64,000 bases of DNA from Bacteriovoracaceae bacterium UBA6153 (GTDB taxonomy: Bacteria > Bdellovibrionota > Bacteriovoracia > Bacteriovoracales > Bacteriovoracaceae), in assembly GCA_002428265.1 (NCBI GenBank), contig DIUR01000018.1:62001-126000 (forward strand), given 5' to 3'. Position 1 is the stretch's first letter; the number at the start of each line of letters is the position of its first letter. Shown here piece by piece: positions 8,838 to 16,666 of this stretch. The notes under the pieces were generated by a model. The model was not told where the DNA came from. It saw nothing but the letters and a program-made list of their open reading frames with translations, and made no database searches. Position numbers and translations under genes: made by a program.

Positions 8838-9449
8838 ATGGGTAAACTCAAGACACTTCTTGAAGACATTTATATTTCATACGAACTTCTATCTTCTCAC
8901 GATAGAAGAGCGGCCCTCATCAACGAAATGCAGCTTTTAGAAGGTAAAACCATCCATTGCTTTACCTGTCCTGGAACTTGTTGCACCGGCCAGGCCAACA
9001 GTATGCAGATTACCCCAATAGAAGCACTGGAAATTTTAAAAGGACTGGAGGCCGATTCTTTCAGTGAAGATGATAGAGAAAAATTAAAAAATACTCTTAA
9101 AAACACCGTTGCCAAATACCGCTTGAATGTAGAAATTTATACCGGAAAAAGAAACTCTCAGACTTTAAGAAAAAATTATACCTGTCCCTTTTTTAACAAT
9201 GGCTCTCTAGGCTGCGGCCTATCCAGATCCTCTAAGCCTTATGGCTGCCTGGGATTTAACCCCAAACAAGAAAAAGACAATGGACAAAGCTGCTCTTCAA
9301 ATCTTGATCTTCTAAGTGAACGTGAAAAAAAATTCAAAACCACAGAAGACATGGCCAACCAAGAAATTTCACGACAGTTTAATCTTCCATGGGACAAACA
9401 AAATATTCCCCAGGCCCTTTTAGATATCATGGATCGTCTGTACACTTAA
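8838..9449 (+). CDS. YkgJ-like cysteine-cluster protein
   Basis: 203 residues from the ATG at 8838 (a TTG directly precedes it). It contains CFTCPGTCC near residue 42 and a second cluster CPFFNNGSLGCGLSRSSKPYGC around residues 122-143, the arrangement of YkgJ/Fe-S-oxidoreductase-like proteins, which are thought to bind zinc or an iron-sulfur centre. The C-terminal helix region is acidic-basic mixed and has no family call. No signal peptide, so cytoplasmic. It sits 4 nt upstream of the DMT exporter gene and is probably co-transcribed with it. A second, shorter member of the family is at 12239. The biochemical role of the family is unknown. Confidence 0.75.
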   Translation: MGKLKTLLEDIYISYELLSSHDRRAALINEMQLLEGKTIHCFTCPGTCCTGQANSMQITPIEALEILKGLEADSFSEDDREKLKNTLKNTVAKYRLNVEIYTGKRNSQTLRKNYTCPFFNNGSLGCGLSRSSKPYGCLGFNPKQEKDNGQSCSSNLDLLSEREKKFKTTEDMANQEISRQFNLPWDKQNIPQALLDIMDRLYT

Positions 9450-9453
9450 GTTC

Positions 9454-10335
9454 ATGAATCAATCACTTTCTACAAGACAAAAAGGATATATCCAGATCAT
9501 CCTCTCCGGCATGTGCTTCGGAGCTTTAGGCTACTTTGGAAAAATGGCCTATAAAAACTCCATTCTTCCAGGAGAGCTACTCGCTCTAAGATACTCCATT
9601 TCGGCCATCTTGACCGGTCTGATTATCTTAATCACCAATCCAAAATCTTTAATCCTCAATCGCTTTCAATTAGTCTCATCCCTGCTCCTGGGAATTTTTG
9701 GTTACGCGCTTTTTTCTAGTTTTTATTTCATAGCACTCACTGGATTGTCTGCCTCTCTCACCGTTCTTTTGCTCTACACCTATCCAGTGATGGTGGCCGT
9801 CATGTCCCAGTTTATTTTGAAAGAGCACTTAGGGCGTCTTGGAATTTATGCTTTAATAGTGGTGAGTATTGGGATTGTAGGACTCGTCTGGGGTGAATGG
9901 TCTGTGAGTGAACCAAAATTTCTTTTATATGGAATTGGTTCTGCTTTTTTCTATGCTCTCTATATAATGTACTCACGAAAATACCTTAGCGATATTCCCG
10001 CGATGCCTTCTTCTTTTTACGTGCAATTAGGCGCAGGATTTATTTTATCTGCTATTCATTTTCATGAAATTGAGAGACCTCACTATCTCATCACTCATCA
10101 CGGCGCCCTTATTTTCAGTATGGCCGTCGTCTGCTCACTCATGGCCATGACCTTATTCTTGGCCGGGCTAAGAAGAATAACTTCCAGTGAGGCTTCTATA
10201 TTAAGCACAACTGAACCGTTGTTTGGCGTGTTGATAGCTGCCTTATTTTTGGGAGAAAAATTAGCTTTTATTCAAATTGTAGGTGGTGTTTTAATCTTAA
10301 TTGGGATGATTCTCATCGCCCGGTCCAAAAGATAA
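9454..10335 (+). CDS. EamA/DMT-superfamily membrane transporter
   Basis: A 293-residue inner-membrane protein with about ten hydrophobic segments in two EamA repeats; the second repeat ends in STTEPLFGVLIAALFLGEKL, a typical DMT signature. Members export amino acids, nucleosides or other metabolites; the substrate cannot be told from sequence. The start lies 4 nt after the YkgJ-like gene stop. The gene is convergent with the small gene at 10403; the 67-bp gap between them contains a strong terminator oriented for the opposite strand. Confidence 0.88.
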   Translation: MNQSLSTRQKGYIQIILSGMCFGALGYFGKMAYKNSILPGELLALRYSISAILTGLIILITNPKSLILNRFQLVSSLLLGIFGYALFSSFYFIALTGLSASLTVLLLYTYPVMVAVMSQFILKEHLGRLGIYALIVVSIGIVGLVWGEWSVSEPKFLLYGIGSAFFYALYIMYSRKYLSDIPAMPSSFYVQLGAGFILSAIHFHEIERPHYLITHHGALIFSMAVVCSLMAMTLFLAGLRRITSSEASILSTTEPLFGVLIAALFLGEKLAFIQIVGGVLILIGMILIARSKR

Positions 10336-10344
10336 AAAGAGATG

Positions 10345-10373
10345 AAAACGGCGGGCCAAACCCTGGCCCACCG
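10345..10373 (-). terminator. Intrinsic terminator of the small secreted-protein gene
   Basis: On the minus strand CGGTGGGCCA (10373-10364) pairs with TGGCCCGCCG (10358-10349) over 10 bp with one T-G wobble and a 5-nt loop, followed by TTTTC and a further T-rich stretch. It lies 30 bp after the stop of the gene ending at 10403. On the plus strand the same stem has a mismatch and no T-run, so it serves the minus strand mainly. Confidence 0.85.
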
Positions 10374-10402
10374 AACTGCTGGAATTAATAACCCTTGGAT
10401 TA

Positions 10403-10588
10403 TTATTTTGCAGCTTGAACAGCTGGTGCAGCTAATTTTTCTTTTACACAGTTTTTGAAATCTTTTTTAGTTTTGCCTTCAGCTTTGCAAGCAGCACTAG
10501 CTTCTTTATGTGCGTTGTTTGGAACTTTAGTTCCAGCGAATGCAGAAATTGAACCAAGTGCTAGGGCGATCATAAGTGCATTTTTCAT
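10403..10588 (-). CDS. Small exported protein, unknown function
   Basis: A 61-residue protein from the ATG at 10588, chosen because GGAG lies six bases upstream and because it begins the signal peptide MKNALMIALALGSISAFA. The mature peptide is only ~43 residues, Lys/Ala-rich, with two cysteines (SAACKAEG and FKNCVKE) that could form one disulfide, and ends KLAAPAVQAAK. The CKAEGKTKKDFKNC segment looks like a periplasmic helical hairpin as in PsiF-type small proteins. The gene has its own structured leader and its own terminator, which argues for a separately controlled, possibly abundant transcript. Confidence 0.75.
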   Translation of the reverse strand: MKNALMIALALGSISAFAGTKVPNNAHKEASAACKAEGKTKKDFKNCVKEKLAAPAVQAAK

Positions 10589-10594
10589 AAATAT

Positions 10595-10659
10595 CTCCAT
10601 CGTGTGTCTTACTCGTAATGAGTAAGGTTAATCTATGAATAGATTTTTACACGATGGAA
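10595..10659 (-). promoter_or_regulatory. Structured 5' leader: three-way junction that pairs the Shine-Dalgarno
   Basis: Read on the minus strand, CCATCGTGT (10657-10649) pairs perfectly with ACACGATGG (10605-10597), and the pairing extends through the AG of the Shine-Dalgarno GGAG (T-A and T-G). Inside this outer stem are two hairpins: AATCTA/TAGATT (10645-10640 with 10635-10630) and CTTACTC/GAGTAAG perfect over 7 bp (10626-10620 with 10614-10608). The result is a closed three-way junction that hides the ribosome site of the small exported protein. It is a candidate riboswitch, thermometer or protein-bound leader; I recognise no known class. Confidence 0.6.
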
Positions 10660-10715
10660 TTAAGAAGAGATTTAAACTGAATTAATAAATCTTAATGAGC
10701 TTTTCAACACATTTG

Positions 10716-12041
10716 TCACAGCAGGATGCCCTTTAAAAACAAGCTCGCTACCGTAAAATAGATAATAAGTCCGGTAACATCGACAAGTGTTGCAACAAAA
10801 GGCGCAGAAGAAGTGGCCGGATCGAGACCTACTCTTCTAAGTAAAAATGGTAGCATTGAACCAGCGAGAGTTCCCCATAAAACGATTCCAACTAAACTAA
10901 GGGAGACTGTTGCGGCCACTAAAAAATAATGTTCCCCATAAAGAGTTTCTTTTCCTGGCCAGAGCATAATTCTCATCATCCCAATAGCACCAAGAATTAA
11001 TCCCAGGCTGAGTCCTGAAATAAGCTCTCTGTTTAAAACTCTCCACCAGTCTCTTAGACGAACTTCACCAAGTGCCATGGCACGAATGATAAGAGTTGTG
11101 GCCTGAGACCCAGAGTTACCACCTGAGCTGATAACCAGAGGAATGAAAAGTGCGAGCACCACAGCTTTAGCAATATCGTGTTCGTAGTGACTCATGGCCG
11201 TTGCCGTAAACATCTCTCCAATAAAGAGCGCCATCAACCAGCCTGCACGTTTTTTAATCATTGAAGGAAGACTGATATCAAGGTACGGCTCACCTAGAGC
11301 TTCCATCCCCCCGATCTTGTGAATATCTTCAGTGGCTTCTTCTTCGATAACTTCAACAACGTCATCGACGGTAATGATCCCTTTCATCACATTGTTTTCA
11401 TCAACAACGGGAATAGCGAGGTAGTTATGATTTGAAAAAGTTTTAGAAATACTTTCCTGATCTTCATCCTGGAGGATAGTGACCAGATCCGTGTTCATAT
11501 TTTCTTCTACAGTGCTTTGTGTTTTTGCCAGAAACAATTCACGGAGTGAGATAACCCCAAGAAGCATCTGGCCTCTATCTAAAACATAAGCGTAATAAAT
11601 AGTTTCAATATGTGACTTTGATTGAGCACGCAGGTACCTGATCGCCTCTTCAACTGTCATCTCCGGGCGCAGTCTCGCAAAGCGCGAGTTCATTAGCCCC
11701 CCGGCCTCATCTTCAGCATAGGCCAGAAGTGCCTTAACTTCGACTAAAGTTGCATAGTCCAGGTATCTCAAAGCTTCCGCTTGAGTTTCATCAAAAAGAT
11801 TCTGAATTAAATCGGCAATATCATCGGGAGCTAGAAGTCTGATCCACGATCTTCTTTCAGCATGAGGAATAAGTTCAAAAATCTCTGCCTGATAATCACT
11901 TGAGAGATTCATGAATAGCTCTTCACCATCAATGCGGCCGAGCATAGTAAAGACCTGCTCACGTTGATTGTGAGTTAAGCTCTGCCAGTTATCCAGCAAA
12001 TTTTCTAGTGAGAAGTCGTCATTTAAAAGTGTATTTTCCAT
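10716..12041 (-). CDS. mgtE: Magnesium channel/transporter MgtE
   Basis: A 441-residue inner-membrane protein. Residues 1-~125 form the acidic helical N domain, ~130-250 two CBS domains that sense cytoplasmic magnesium, and ~265-441 five membrane helices with the family signature SGGNSGSQ at 306-313 and the pore aspartate region ATLVDVTGL near the C-terminus. Length and domain order are those of full MgtE. It imports magnesium and closes when internal magnesium is high. It is monocistronic with a leader of roughly 140 nt that contains a short acidic peptide gene and a hairpin, suggesting control by leader translation. Confidence 0.96.
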   Translation of the reverse strand: MENTLLNDDFSLENLLDNWQSLTHNQREQVFTMLGRIDGEELFMNLSSDYQAEIFELIPHAERRSWIRLLAPDDIADLIQNLFDETQAEALRYLDYATLVEVKALLAYAEDEAGGLMNSRFARLRPEMTVEEAIRYLRAQSKSHIETIYYAYVLDRGQMLLGVISLRELFLAKTQSTVEENMNTDLVTILQDEDQESISKTFSNHNYLAIPVVDENNVMKGIITVDDVVEVIEEEATEDIHKIGGMEALGEPYLDISLPSMIKKRAGWLMALFIGEMFTATAMSHYEHDIAKAVVLALFIPLVISSGGNSGSQATTLIIRAMALGEVRLRDWWRVLNRELISGLSLGLILGAIGMMRIMLWPGKETLYGEHYFLVAATVSLSLVGIVLWGTLAGSMLPFLLRRVGLDPATSSAPFVATLVDVTGLIIYFTVASLFLKGILL

Positions 12042-12076
12042 TTAAGCACCATAGTCGCAAAACCTTGTGAGTCTTA

Positions 12077-12111
12077 AGTGGAGAGAGATTTTTTAGAGAC
12101 CAGTCTCCACT
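12077..12111 (-). promoter_or_regulatory. Hairpin in the mgtE leader overlapping the leader-peptide stop
   Basis: AGTGGAGA (12111-12104, minus strand) pairs perfectly with TCTCCACT (12084-12077) over 8 bp. The intervening loop holds the stop codon of the leader peptide. A competing smaller hairpin GAGA/TCTC, read on the plus strand at about 12096-12107, overlaps one arm. No T-run follows, so this is not an intrinsic terminator; a ribosome at or near the leader stop would cover one arm. Confidence 0.55.
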
Positions 12112-12149
12112 GAGTTTTTGAATGCATTTGATCTGGGATCTTCGTCCAT
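12093..12149 (-). CDS. Short leader peptide upstream of mgtE
   Basis: An 18-codon reading frame, MDEDPRSNAFKNSVETGL, with GAGG eight bases before its ATG at 12149, 51 bp before the mgtE start. The N-terminus is acidic and then proline (DEDP), the type of sequence that destabilises translating ribosomes when magnesium is low; the enterobacterial mgtA leader peptide MgtL starts in a comparable way (MEPDP). The stop codon lies in the loop of an 8-bp hairpin. The frame is short, so chance is possible, but its position ahead of a magnesium transporter is striking. Confidence 0.5.
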   Translation of the reverse strand: MDEDPRSNAFKNSVETGL

Positions 12150-12185
12150 TTTTGCTACCTCAGTTGAGTTGATATTATTTACCGA

Positions 12186-12214
12186 AATCTAATCTCACTC
12201 TATCTAAATGGCAA
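12186..12214 (-). promoter_or_regulatory. Candidate sigma-70-type promoter for mgtE
   Basis: On the minus strand TTGCCA (12214-12209) and TAGATT (12191-12186) are separated by exactly 17 bp. Transcription would begin near 12180, giving a leader of about 140 nt before mgtE that includes the short peptide and the hairpin. Each hexamer matches consensus at four of six positions or better, so this is plausible rather than certain. Confidence 0.4.
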
Positions 12215-12238
12215 ACACTTTTATAATATCGCCTGCGA

Positions 12239-12643
12239 ATGAGTAAAAAAAACACGCCTGGAAAAATTCAGGAACATTTAAAAGACCTGACTAGGTGGAG
12301 TCCTTATAAAAAAGGCATGTGTGATACATGTGAGGGACTGTGCTGTTACATGCCGGTTGAAGTCAGGGTCTCTGACCTCATTCGCCTTGGGATTCTAGCG
12401 GACTTTCATTTAGAAATGACATTAAAAGAGCAGATTAAAGATGCTCTAAAGCACCCAGGAGTTTTAAGATACACCCCATCGACTGAAAAATTTACCCTGG
12501 CCCAAAAGCCGGACAACTCGTGTTTTTTCCTGGACGCAAATAAGCGCTGTACTCAGTATGAGATCAGACCCGACACCTGCAGGAATCATCCCAAGATCGG
12601 GCCGCGCCCAAATTTTTGTGCTTATATGAAAAAAGAAAATTAG
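12239..12643 (+). CDS. YkgJ-family cysteine-cluster protein
   Basis: 134 residues with CDTCEGLCCYMPVEV (around residues 29-43), CFFLDANKRCTQYEIRPDTCRNHP and a last cysteine near the end, the eight-cysteine layout of YkgJ/CxxCxxCC proteins, thought to bind zinc or an iron-sulfur cluster. No export signal, so cytoplasmic. The stop overlaps the stop of the convergent secreted metalloprotease-like gene by 4 nt (TTAG). A 197-bp divergent region separates it from mgtE. Same family as 8838-9449 but shorter and with a more regular pattern. Confidence 0.82.
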   Translation: MSKKNTPGKIQEHLKDLTRWSPYKKGMCDTCEGLCCYMPVEVRVSDLIRLGILADFHLEMTLKEQIKDALKHPGVLRYTPSTEKFTLAQKPDNSCFFLDANKRCTQYEIRPDTCRNHPKIGPRPNFCAYMKKEN

Positions 12644-13671
12644 GTTTTAATGTACTTGCTTCGAGCAGCCTCTGCTTTAGCGCGCCAAAGAGCTTCGTTA
12701 TTAACTTGATTGAGTTCATGGGCCTTTATCGCCATTAATCTATAGATAAAAAATCTTGTCCGATTATCACCATCAGATTGAGAAAGCTTTAAAATTTCTG
12801 ACTCATCAAAATTTCCCGAAGATAATTTTTGAACAATACTTAAGGCCGATTTGAAAGTTAATGAACTTTTAACATCTATTAAAAAACTCTTCATTGCCAA
12901 TAAAAAGATCTCTGACTTGAGCTCTCCTCTGCTAAAACCCTCTTCTGCTAAAATTCTTCCATAAGACAGCGCATCCCATGTGATCAGGGCCTTCAAATAG
13001 GCAGGGTCTTTAAGATCACTGTAGCCTCCCCCACAAACTTTGCAGGCCTCTGCTTTACTTGCACCACTTTTTTCACCAAAGCAGCACTCTTCACAAGCAG
13101 ACGTTACTTCCAGATCATCAGGGTGATGAAAATATCTTATATTGTGAAGCAGTTCATGAAAGACCACTCCTTTAAAAAAATTTGGCTTCAGTTTGAAATC
13201 AGTATTCCCTATTTTTGATAAATAAATATACGGATGATTTCTCGATGTCCCTGGACTTGATCCAATAGCGAATGCCACATCGGGAAGTGGCTTATCACAT
13301 TCTATTTTAGGAAGATTAGACTTATTGGTGAGAAGCTTTTTAAAAGACTCCAGGTCTCTTAGTGCGCTGTCAGAGACTGCATTTTTTTTCATGCACGATA
13401 GTCCCGTCACTAACATCTGTTGAAAAATTTTTGCCAATTGCTTATCAGAATAAATCTTAAAACAGCTTTGATCGACAGATAGACCCAGCCCCATTTCAAA
13501 ATACCCTCTAGAATTTTTCTTCATCACAAGCGAAGACTCTTTTGTGATAAAACCCAAACCCAGGTCAGCTAAAATTTGTTGATCAGTCACAACTTGTGCC
13601 TGCGCAATCTGCGTTCTCCCCAAGTAACTAATGGCGAAGATGATAATGAGAAAATTAAACAGTTGTTTCAT
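12640..13671 (-). CDS. Exported HExxH zinc-metallopeptidase-like protein
   Basis: A 343-residue protein with signal peptide MKQLFNFLIIIFAISYLGRT. HELLH at residues 172-176 is an HExxH zinc-binding motif in a predicted helix, and the following FHHPDDLEVT may give the third ligand. A cysteine-rich insert, CEECCFGEKSGASKAEACKVC, follows at ~193-213 and probably forms disulfides or a second metal site. The C-terminal ~110 residues are helical. I cannot assign a peptidase family. It would act in the periplasm or outside the cell, on peptides or proteins by inference from the motif. Its stop interleaves with that of the convergent gene. Confidence 0.65.
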   Translation of the reverse strand: MKQLFNFLIIIFAISYLGRTQIAQAQVVTDQQILADLGLGFITKESSLVMKKNSRGYFEMGLGLSVDQSCFKIYSDKQLAKIFQQMLVTGLSCMKKNAVSDSALRDLESFKKLLTNKSNLPKIECDKPLPDVAFAIGSSPGTSRNHPYIYLSKIGNTDFKLKPNFFKGVVFHELLHNIRYFHHPDDLEVTSACEECCFGEKSGASKAEACKVCGGGYSDLKDPAYLKALITWDALSYGRILAEEGFSRGELKSEIFLLAMKSFLIDVKSSLTFKSALSIVQKLSSGNFDESEILKLSQSDGDNRTRFFIYRLMAIKAHELNQVNNEALWRAKAEAARSKYIKT

Positions 13672-13790
13672 CCCTTGCTAATCGGTTCGTATTTCTAAAT
13701 ACTTAAGATCAACTTTTACTATGGCTAAACACCTAAAAATTCTTTTCACAGGCCATTTTAAAAGCCTATTTCTTGGGCTAATCTCAGGCC

Positions 13791-14801
13791 ATGAAGACAG
13801 AGCGCGATTTTATCTACCATGACGGTCCTAACTCACACATTACAAGAAGACGTGAGATCCTGGCTGCACACCCAGAAATAAGAAATTTATATGGGGCCTA
13901 TACACCATCGGCCTTCTACATTGTCTTGATGGTATTGTTTCAATTTACTATTGCCTATTTTCTTCGCAATCAAGCTTGGTGGATAGTTGCTCTTACAGCT
14001 TATGCTCTCGGTGCTTTTTTTCATCATGCTTTATACGTTATGATTCATGAGTGCACTCACAACGTTGTTTTAAAGTCTGCGTTTGGAAATAAGATCATGG
14101 GTCTCGTCTGCGATCTTCCTCTTGTTCTTCCATCAGCGATGGGCTTTAGAAAATATCACATGATTCACCATAAACACTTAGGTGAATACTCATACGATCC
14201 CGATATCGTCAGTCGCACAGAGGCTAACCTGGTTGGCAACTCTGCTATCAAAAAAGCATTGTGGTTAATGTTCTTTTCCATCTCTCAGGGACTTCGTCCT
14301 ATGAAGGTGCAGTTTTACAAACCATTAAATGCCTGGACGATTAGCAATGCCATCATCAACATCGTTGTCTGCGCTTTAGTTGTTATCTTCGTAGGCCCCA
14401 TGGCCTTTTTATACCTTGCTCTTTCAACACTATTTGCTCTAGGCCTTCACCCACTAGGAGGACGTTGGATTCAAGAGCATTTTGTCACGAAAGAAGGCCA
14501 GGAAACATACAGCTACTACGGGCCATTAAATAAGCTCGCTTTCAATATGGGTTATCATAATGAACACCACGACTTTATGACTGTGGCGTGGATCAATCAG
14601 CCCAAGATTAAAAAACTTGCTCCTGAATATTATGACAACTTAAAAAGTTATAATTCATGGACGATGGTTTTATTAAAATTTATTTTTGACCCAAAGATAG
14701 ATTCATATACGAGAATTGTTCACCCGGATCGCCATCCAAAAGCGGCCGTTGATAATGAAAAAAATCTTTATTCTAAAGAAGTGATTGAAACTTTTTTCTA
14801 A
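13791..14801 (+). CDS. Sphingolipid delta-4 (dihydroceramide) desaturase-like membrane enzyme
   Basis: A 336-residue membrane di-iron desaturase. The three histidine boxes are HECTH (86-90), HMIHHKH (123-129) and NEHHDF (~260). The N-terminus DFIYHDGPNSHITRRREIL and the C-terminal segments HPLGGRWIQEH, ETYSYYGPLNKLAFNMGYHN and PEYYDNLKSYNSW follow the eukaryotic DES1/DEGS dihydroceramide desaturases closely, more so than ordinary acyl-lipid desaturases. It should introduce the trans-4 double bond into the sphingoid base of ceramide in the inner membrane. Sphingolipids are known from Bacteriovorax stolpii, so the assignment suits the suspected host. No other sphingolipid gene is next to it. 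Confidence 0.85.
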   Translation: MKTERDFIYHDGPNSHITRRREILAAHPEIRNLYGAYTPSAFYIVLMVLFQFTIAYFLRNQAWWIVALTAYALGAFFHHALYVMIHECTHNVVLKSAFGNKIMGLVCDLPLVLPSAMGFRKYHMIHHKHLGEYSYDPDIVSRTEANLVGNSAIKKALWLMFFSISQGLRPMKVQFYKPLNAWTISNAIINIVVCALVVIFVGPMAFLYLALSTLFALGLHPLGGRWIQEHFVTKEGQETYSYYGPLNKLAFNMGYHNEHHDFMTVAWINQPKIKKLAPEYYDNLKSYNSWTMVLLKFIFDPKIDSYTRIVHPDRHPKAAVDNEKNLYSKEVIETFF

Positions 14802-15427
14802 GAGTTCATCTTACAAAAAGGCATTTGATCCAGGTGTTTTTTAAACCATCCCACCAAGAGATTTCTCCCTCTGGCATCATTTTGACGAAGAGGACCCCAA
14901 AGCAGGATTTTTTTTCCGAATAACTGATTTTTAAGATCAGGACGAAGAAGTTTTCCATTGTTTTTAACAGGAGCACCATTGAGCTGCCAGCTCATGAGCT
15001 TCACCCCACAAGACAAGTGCGTTTTGGGTTCAGTTATATCTTCAGGATTTGCAATCCCACACTGATCGCGGGCCGTGCGCTTTGATAATTGTAGCAATCC
15101 ATAATTTCCATGGCGGCCTTTTGGAGCAATGGATTTTACTTTCACATTAAAGGCACTTTCTGATCTTGTGAGTGCTGAGAAAAAGACAATCCAAAAATCT
15201 ATTTTAGAATCTGAGTCTGCTGAATTAAAACCAGGACAACCCAATTCTGAAAGATCACTTTCATCAAGAGAAGTCAGCATGACAGAGTGAGAATCTTTTT
15301 CGATACTCTCTTTGACGTATTCATTCCAGGACTGATCCCAGGAATTTTTTTTGAATGGAAGGATTTCTACTTTAGCAAAGGCCGACGTGCTCAAAAGCAA
15401 AATCATGATAGGAACAAAAAATTTCAT
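14798..15427 (-). CDS. Exported lytic-transglycosylase (SLT)-like protein
   Basis: A 209-residue protein with signal peptide MKFFVPIMILLLSTSAFA. SALTRSESAFN carries the expected catalytic glutamate (E90), and HGNYGLLQLSKRTARDQCG is the GLLQ segment of soluble lytic transglycosylase domains, which cut peptidoglycan between MurNAc and GlcNAc. Two or more cysteines (GCPGF, DQCG, LSCG, PFCKM) suggest disulfides in the periplasm. The domain is short, so it is a minimal enzyme. Its stop overlaps the convergent desaturase gene by 4 nt. Confidence 0.75.
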   Translation of the reverse strand: MKFFVPIMILLLSTSAFAKVEILPFKKNSWDQSWNEYVKESIEKDSHSVMLTSLDESDLSELGCPGFNSADSDSKIDFWIVFFSALTRSESAFNVKVKSIAPKGRHGNYGLLQLSKRTARDQCGIANPEDITEPKTHLSCGVKLMSWQLNGAPVKNNGKLLRPDLKNQLFGKKILLWGPLRQNDARGRNLLVGWFKKHLDQMPFCKMNS

Positions 15428-15461
15428 TCTTATGATTTTGCCCTGAGCTCGGTCTTATTGT

Positions 15462-15986
15462 CTAGTATTTTGCGTTTTGAAGCTGCTCAACAGAAAAACC
15501 TAACTCCTGTGCGATCTTCTTATAAGCAAGAAGTGTATCGGGATCAATTGATGGTGTACGCGACATAATCCACAGAGATTTTCTATTGGTTGATCCGACC
15601 ATTACACTGTCATAGCCTTCGCTTAATTTAATGATGACGTACTCACCTTTGACTCTAAAAAGATTCGTCCAGAATGAGTCGAACTTAATAACCAGCCTGG
15701 CATTGTTTGGAGCATCGACAATGGCCCCCGTCCCTCTGATATCTTTTGTTTTACCATTTTCTTTTATGCAAACATTGTGAACGCTGATTGTTTTTTCGTT
15801 GATGATTCCATACTCTGCCGTCTGACCAACGCAGTTTCTGGTAAAAAATTGCGGTAGAGATGTGATGGTGTACCACTTGCCTATATAGCGAGCGACATCA
15901 ACATCACTTGCCGTTGGAAGCTCTGGCTGTTTGGCAAATGCATTAATCGACAATAATAATCCTAAACACAATACTAAATTTTTCAT
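15462..15986 (-). CDS. blc: Bacterial lipocalin (Blc-like), exported
   Basis: A 174-residue protein with signal peptide MKNLVLCLGLLLSINAFA, then the lipocalin signature VARYIGKWYTITSLPQFF and the later strand segments of Blc (GEYVIIKLSEGYDSVMVGS, KSLWIMSRTPSID). E. coli Blc is an outer-membrane lipoprotein; here there is no cysteine at the cleavage site, so this one appears soluble in the periplasm or secreted. Lipocalins of this group bind fatty acids or lysophospholipids. A GGAGG four bases before the ATG supports the start. It follows the pyroglutamyl peptidase gene after 18 bp and is probably co-transcribed with it. Confidence 0.88.
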   Translation of the reverse strand: MKNLVLCLGLLLSINAFAKQPELPTASDVDVARYIGKWYTITSLPQFFTRNCVGQTAEYGIINEKTISVHNVCIKENGKTKDIRGTGAIVDAPNNARLVIKFDSFWTNLFRVKGEYVIIKLSEGYDSVMVGSTNRKSLWIMSRTPSIDPDTLLAYKKIAQELGFSVEQLQNAKY

Positions 15987-16004
15987 AATTCCTCCAATGG
16001 CCTT

Positions 16005-16574
16005 TCATAGTCCGTTTACCACTGCTTCAAGAGCAAGATAGATGCCATCATAATTTTCTGCACCAGGTATATGGATGAAGGTTGTAGGAGTTTTTTTCTC
16101 TTTTACGTAGCATAAAGTTTTATAAAGAAGATCATTACAAACATACTCACCAGCGCTCGTAGAGAGCTTTACAGGAACTCCTGCGCTGTCGCTGATCTTC
16201 ATGACTTCCTCAATAGAAACAGTCGTAAAGAGGCCATCAGGACCTTCTTCATTTATCTTCTGCGCTTTCAGCGTCACTCCATCGTTATCAGGGATTCTTG
16301 CATCAACCCAATTAATCCCTATTCTCTCAATCGTGAGTTGAACTCGATTTTTGGCCAGTCCGGTTAAGATCACAATGTCGGGGCAAAAGTCATCATAGAC
16401 CGTTTTGAATTTTAGAAAAGCTCCCTCAAAAATGACAGGAAGAATGATTCCTTGAACTTCACGATCAGGATGTTTATTTCTCTTACTCATCCAGTCAATA
16501 AAATCTCCAGAAGGATTCGTCGTATCTCTGTCAAACGGCTCAAATCCTGTAACTAAAATTTTTCTTATCATCAT
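16005..16574 (-). CDS. pcp: Pyroglutamyl-peptidase I
   Basis: A 189-residue cytoplasmic cysteine peptidase that removes N-terminal pyroglutamate. VTGFEPFDRDTTNPS near the start and the catalytic triad segments are present: E83 (TIERIGIN), C146 (SAGEYVCND) and H168 (TTFIHIPG). It is slightly shorter than the usual 200-215 residues. Two ATGs stand in tandem (16574 and 16571); GAGG upstream has better spacing to the second. The lipocalin gene follows closely on the same strand. Confidence 0.93.
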   Translation of the reverse strand: MMIRKILVTGFEPFDRDTTNPSGDFIDWMSKRNKHPDREVQGIILPVIFEGAFLKFKTVYDDFCPDIVILTGLAKNRVQLTIERIGINWVDARIPDNDGVTLKAQKINEEGPDGLFTTVSIEEVMKISDSAGVPVKLSTSAGEYVCNDLLYKTLCYVKEKKTPTTFIHIPGAENYDGIYLALEAVVNGL

Positions 16575-16666
16575 GACCTCTTTGATGCCTCTATTAGAGA
16601 CTTAACGCAACTCTCATCATAAACTTCATTTAACTTTTCTTGACCAAGACGATCATATTGAACTAA

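Noticed and set aside
10608..10626. Plus-strand terminator after the DMT transporter gene
   Set aside because: It is far past the convergent gene and is better explained as one arm of the minus-strand leader junction.
12042..12238. M-box magnesium riboswitch upstream of mgtE
   Set aside because: The leader is long enough but I see none of the conserved M-box segments; the short peptide and single hairpin explain it better.
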